Positions 59,585-64,000 of a stretch of 64,000 nt of DNA are shown here, piece by piece. Origin of the DNA: MED-G105 sp039819085 (GTDB lineage: Bacteria; Pseudomonadota; Alphaproteobacteria; Caulobacterales; Parvularculaceae); NCBI GenBank assembly GCA_039819085.1, contig JBCBSQ010000008.1, positions 52,258 through 116,257 of the forward strand. Direction: 5' to 3'. The first letter of the stretch is position 1. Each line of letters starts with the position of its first letter. The notes under the pieces were generated by a model. The model was not told the DNA's origin, made no database searches, and saw only the letters and a list, made by a program, of their open reading frames with translations. The translations under genes were made by a program, and so were the position numbers.

Positions 59585-59935
59585 TCAGCGATCTCCATCG
59601 AAGCTCCGTTGGTTAAACGCCGCTGACGGGAAGTGAAAGCCCGGGCCGCAATCAGCTGGCGCCAATCACGCCGGAAAATGCGCGCTGATGCGCCAAATCG
59701 CCCATAGCGGCTTGCGCGCGGCAATCCCTTGGGGTATCGCCCCGCTTTCGAACGGCGGTCGATATCGCCCACTCTGTTTGCTGCAAAGTGGGTTTGCGGG
59801 ATGGTCCCGACTAGATGTCGAACCGACGGCGCGTGTTGAGGGGCTCCTCCAACGCCCCGGCCCTTTCAGGCTGCCAAGCGCGTCCCCGCCGTCTTTCAGA
59901 TGGAGGAGCAGGCCCGAAAGGGTCCGCCAAGCAAC
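59585..59935. other. Intergenic region between fabD and rpsF
   Basis: About 350 bp upstream of both divergent operons. I see no gene. It holds an inverted repeat CCCACT/AGTGGG (59768-59773, 59787-59792) and a GGGG/CCCC hairpin around 59841-59863. The part near rpsF may be a leader RNA for S6/S18 autoregulation, but I could not match the known consensus by eye. Confidence 0.5.
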
Positions 59936-60343
59936 GTGCCGCTCTACGAACACATATTCATCGCTCGCCAGGACATCTCGCCTGCGCAAGTCGAAGCGCT
60001 CACTGAAACGCTTCAGAAGATCGTCACCGACAATGGCGGAAAGATCGCCAAATCGGAGTACTGGGGGCTCAGAAACCTTCAGTACAAGATCAAAAAAAAC
60101 CGGAAGGGCCATTACGGCCTCATGAACATCGAAGCGCCGGCCGACGCGATCCACGAGCTGGAGCGCCAGGAAAAGATCAACGAAGACGTCCTGCGCTACA
60201 TGACGCTGCGGGTCGAAGAGCACAATGAAGCGCCCTCGCCGGTCCTCAGCCGTCGCGACAAGGGCGACCGTGACCGCGGCAGAGATCGTGACCGCGGGGA
60301 TCGAGGTGATCGGGACCGCGGCGATCGCGGCGACCGGCGATAA
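59936..60343 (+). CDS. rpsF: 30S ribosomal protein bS6 with RD-rich tail
   Basis: 135 residues. Core VPLYEHIFIARQDISPAQVE, YWGLRNLQYKIKKNRKGHY and INEDVLRYMTLRVEEHNEAP. GTG at 59936 is preferred because family members begin MPLYEH; an ATG at 59900 would add 12 residues. The C-terminal 30 residues are Arg/Asp repeats (RDRG, GDRD units). First gene of the rpsF-rpsR-rplI operon. Confidence 0.95.
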   Translation: MPLYEHIFIARQDISPAQVEALTETLQKIVTDNGGKIAKSEYWGLRNLQYKIKKNRKGHYGLMNIEAPADAIHELERQEKINEDVLRYMTLRVEEHNEAPSPVLSRRDKGDRDRGRDRDRGDRGDRDRGDRGDRR

Positions 60344-60354
60344 GGAGGCGAGAC

Positions 60355-60579
60355 ATGCCAAAACCATTCATGCGCCGCCGCAAGACCTGCCCGTTTTCCG
60401 GCGACAAGGCGCCCAAGATCGACTACAAGGACCCGAAGCTGCTGCAGCGCTTCATTTCCGAACGGGGCAAGATTGTTCCTTCACGGATCTCCGCGGTCTC
60501 CTACAAAAAGCAGCGTGAACTCGCCCGCGCCATCAAGCGCGCGAGGTTCCTCGCCCTGCTACCCTATGTCGGGGAGTAA
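60355..60579 (+). CDS. rpsR: 30S ribosomal protein bS18
   Basis: 74 residues. RRRKTCPFSGDKAPKIDYKD and ISAVSYKKQRELARAIKRAR are typical. GGAGG precedes ATG. It binds 16S rRNA together with bS6. Lies between rpsF and rplI. Confidence 0.98.
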   Translation: MPKPFMRRRKTCPFSGDKAPKIDYKDPKLLQRFISERGKIVPSRISAVSYKKQRELARAIKRARFLALLPYVGE

Positions 60580-60585
60580 GCGGCC

Positions 60586-61224
60586 ATGATGGAAATCATC
60601 CTCCTGGAGCGCGTCGAGAACCTCGGCCAGATGGGCGACGTTGTGAAGGTGAAGCCGGGCTACGCCCGCAACTTCCTCTTGCCGCAGAAGAAAGCCCTGC
60701 GCGCGAATGACGCCAACAAGAAGGTCTTCGAAGCGCAGCGCGCCGACCTGGAAGCGCGGAACCTTGAGCGCAAGCAGGACGCCGAACAGGCTGCGGAGCG
60801 CATTGACGGCCGGTCTTTCATCATCATCCGGCAGGCCTCGGAGATGGGGATGCTGTACGGCTCGGTCTCAATGCGCGACATTGCGGAGATCGCCTCGGAA
60901 GAGGGCGTCAAAGTCGAACGGTCGCAGATCCGCCTCGACAAGCCTCTGAAGACGATCGGCATCTTCAACGTCCGCGTTGCGCTGCATCCGGAAGTCGACG
61001 CCTCGATCGAAGTGAACGTCGCGCGCTCTGAAGATGAAGCTGAACGTCAAGCGCGCGGCGAAAACGTTTTGGCGCGTGATACCGACGAACCGGATGAAGA
61101 TGACGCGGAGGAACGCGCGGAATTCTTCGATCCTGAAGCGCAACAGGCTGTCGCTGAGGATGGCGACGGCGACGCCGCGTCTGACGCAGAAGCCGAAGCG
61201 TCCTCGGAAACGACTGCGTCGTAG
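60586..61224 (+). CDS. rplI: 50S ribosomal protein bL9 with long acidic C-terminus
   Basis: 212 residues, against about 150 in E. coli. N-domain EIILLERVENLGQMGDVVKV and PGYARNFLLPQKKALRAN; connecting helix and C-domain (SFIIIRQASEMGMLYGSVSM). After about 150 the tail is very acidic (DTDEPDEDDAEERAEFF, EDGDGDAASDAEAEASSE). Such tails are known in alphaproteobacterial L9 proteins. A strong terminator follows. Confidence 0.96.
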   Translation: MMEIILLERVENLGQMGDVVKVKPGYARNFLLPQKKALRANDANKKVFEAQRADLEARNLERKQDAEQAAERIDGRSFIIIRQASEMGMLYGSVSMRDIAEIASEEGVKVERSQIRLDKPLKTIGIFNVRVALHPEVDASIEVNVARSEDEAERQARGENVLARDTDEPDEDDAEERAEFFDPEAQQAVAEDGDGDAASDAEAEASSETTAS

Positions 61225-61238
61225 CGCAACGCATCTTG

Positions 61239-61267
61239 AGCTTGAGAGCATCTTCAGCTTGAGAGCA
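61239..61267. repeat. Short direct repeat AGCTTGAGAGCA
   Basis: Two perfect 12-bp copies (61239-61250 and 61256-61267) between rplI and its terminator. No function is apparent. Confidence 0.6.
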
Positions 61268-61278
61268 CAGACTATTGA

Positions 61279-61305
61279 CGCCCCGGCTTGCGCCGGGGCG
61301 TTTTT
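61279..61305 (+). terminator. Intrinsic terminator of rpsF-rpsR-rplI
   Basis: Perfect arms CGCCCCGGC / GCCGGGGCG with a TTGC loop, followed by TTTTTATTT, 54 bp after the rplI stop. Confidence 0.95.
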
Positions 61306-61407
61306 ATTTGTGTACAAACCTATACTTAATCCACGATTCGGGCGAATTGGAAAACTAGCCTCCCTCCGCCGCTTCACGCCGGCGGCGAATTGTGGTTCGG
61401 TGCCGAT

Positions 61408-62928
<1,521 letters not shown>

Positions 62929-62976
62929 CCGAAGGGAAGCCATAGCGCTTCGGTTCGATCCGGCTAAAGTCGCGCC

Positions 62977-64000
62977 ATGGACGTTTATCAGCAGTACGAA
63001 GGCGGGTATCGCCCGACGGTGACGATTGATCTTGGCCGGCTTGTCGGCAATTTCAGGCGCCTCGCCGCGCGCCAGCCGAGCGCGGAAGCCGCCGCGGTCG
63101 TCAAATGCGACGCCTACGGATTAGGGCTTCTGCCGTGCGCGCGCGCGCTCGTCGAGCGCGGTGGTTGCCAAACGTTCTTTGTCGCCCACCCGGAGGAAGG
63201 CGCGCGCCTGCGCGACGGCCTCGCCGATCTCGCGCCCGAGGCGGAGATTTTCGTCCTCAACGGACCGACGCTGGCGAGCCTGCCAGTGTTTCGGGCGGCG
63301 CGTCTGACGCCCGTCGTCAACAGCCTGCGCCAGGCGCGGCTCTGGACCGATCATCACGCCGGCGAACCTTGCGGGCTGCATGCGGACGTCGGCATTCACC
63401 GGCTCGGCGTTCCGGCGGACGAGATCGACGCGGCGCTTGCCCTTCCCGGCCTCAACGCGACGCTGTTCATGGGGCACCTTTCCTGCGCCGGGACGCCGGA
63501 CGATCCGACGAATGATCAGGAACTTGAGCGCTTTCGGATGCTCGCAGACCGCGCGGGAAAGGCCCGTCTCTCGCTCGTCTCCAGCGGCGGCGCGCTGATC
63601 GGCGACGCGTTTGGATTTGACCTCATCCGACTTGGCGTCGGGCTCTACGGGGTCTCGCCCTTCGGCGAAGAGGTCAAGGAAGTGAAACCGGTCGCAACGC
63701 TGACCGCTGAAGTCCTTCAGGCGCAGACCGTCCCGGCGGGCGGCCGCGTCGGCTATAGCGGCCTGTTCGAAGCGAAGCGGCCAACGCGCCTCGCCACCCT
63801 CGCGCTCGGGTATGGCGATGGATTTCCGCGGGCCGCGCCGGCGGATGGCGGCGCAGGCTCCGTCAACGTCGTCGTGGGCGGCGCGGCCTGCCCTGTCGTC
63901 GGCTGCGTCTCGATGGATCTCGTGACCGTTGACGTCACCGAAGCGCCGGGAGACGTCGCGCCTGGCGATCAAGCGGAAGTCTTCGGCGACCGGATGCGAA
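62977..64000 (+). CDS. alr: Alanine racemase, 3' end beyond window
   Basis: Makes D-alanine for peptidoglycan. 341 codons are visible and the frame is open at the window edge. N-terminal RPTVTIDLGRLVGNFRRLA, the PLP lysine in AVVKCDAYGLGLLPCARAL (usual VVKADAYGHG), HADVGIHRLGV, FMGHLSCAGTPDDPTNDQE, the PLP contact region SSGGALIG and RLGVGLYGVSP, and GRVGYSGLFEAKRP with the second catalytic Tyr. The Ala-to-Cys and His-to-Leu differences beside the lysine are in non-essential positions. ATG at 62977 is close to the dnaB stop (about 50 bp). Confidence 0.95.
   Translation, partial: MDVYQQYEGGYRPTVTIDLGRLVGNFRRLAARQPSAEAAAVVKCDAYGLGLLPCARALVERGGCQTFFVAHPEEGARLRDGLADLAPEAEIFVLNGPTLASLPVFRAARLTPVVNSLRQARLWTDHHAGEPCGLHADVGIHRLGVPADEIDAALALPGLNATLFMGHLSCAGTPDDPTNDQELERFRMLADRAGKARLSLVSSGGALIGDAFGFDLIRLGVGLYGVSPFGEEVKEVKPVATLTAEVLQAQTVPAGGRVGYSGLFEAKRPTRLATLALGYGDGFPRAAPADGGAGSVNVVVGGAACPVVGCVSMDLVTVDVTEAPGDVAPGDQAEVFGDRMR

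Overview
The window is GC-rich chromosomal DNA of an alphaproteobacterium. The evidence is the set of lineage-typical genes: a MucR/Ros regulator next to a MarR-type regulator and hemB, a DUF1153/SciP-type CtrA inhibitor, a ubiquinol-cytochrome c chaperone, the run yceD-plsX-fabH-ihfA-merR, and DUF2842 divergent from heme A synthase. The secreted S46 peptidase, a large HExxH metalloprotease and an Oar-like TonB receptor suggest a protein-degrading free-living, perhaps aquatic, member of the Parvularculales/Caulobacterales type (inference; no 16S rRNA is present). Almost all of it is dense housekeeping sequence. I found no prophage, CRISPR array, insertion sequence or defence cluster.

Layout. 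0-9.9 kb: 3' end of a TMEM175-like membrane protein, mazG, ilvE, S46 peptidase, a lone tyrosine recombinase, a GT-A-like glycosyltransferase, a degenerate phytase-like lipoprotein convergent with ctaA, and a DUF2842 protein. 10-16 kb: a J-domain protein with a long acidic linker, bamE, then a rightward cluster (cytochrome bc1 chaperone, yceD, plsX, fabH, ihfA, merR) and tRNA-Pro(GGG). 16-20 kb: leftward glyA, nrdR, nusB, thiL and a thioredoxin-like protein. 20-28 kb: mucR, a convergent MarR-family regulator, hemB, tdh, an OmpA-domain protein overlapping a helix-hairpin-helix protein, purB and msrA. 28-32 kb: an FMN riboswitch controlling ribD-ribE-ribB-ribH-folE. 32-38 kb: leftward Oar-like receptor, argS and a lipoprotein. 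38-48 kb: ispH, thrB, rnhA, the metalloprotease, tRNA-Met(CAT), a polytopic membrane protein, an L-2-hydroxyglutarate-dehydrogenase-like oxidase, a YkgJ-like protein and mnmA. 48-53 kb: sciP and flhF facing lemA-racemase-htpX, then a DUF2959 lipoprotein. 53-59.6 kb: leftward fabD, fabG, acpP, fabF, mltG, yicC and gmk. 59.9-64 kb: rpsF, rpsR, rplI, a strong terminator, dnaB and the start of alr.

Themes. Fatty-acid and phospholipid initiation is split between plsX-fabH and fabD-fabG-acpP-fabF. Respiratory assembly appears as ctaA and the bc1 chaperone. Riboflavin genes that in many alphaproteobacteria lie between nrdR and nusB are instead about 8 kb away under their own riboswitch, with folE attached. 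The points most worth checking are a His-to-Gln change in the RibB metal-site motif, a MucR that lacks both zinc-finger histidines but carries a lysine-rich AT-hook-like tail, the acidic J-domain protein, a racemase gene inside a lemA-htpX operon, and the placement of the riboswitch terminator directly against the ribD start codon. I did not find a convincing wholly new multi-gene system.
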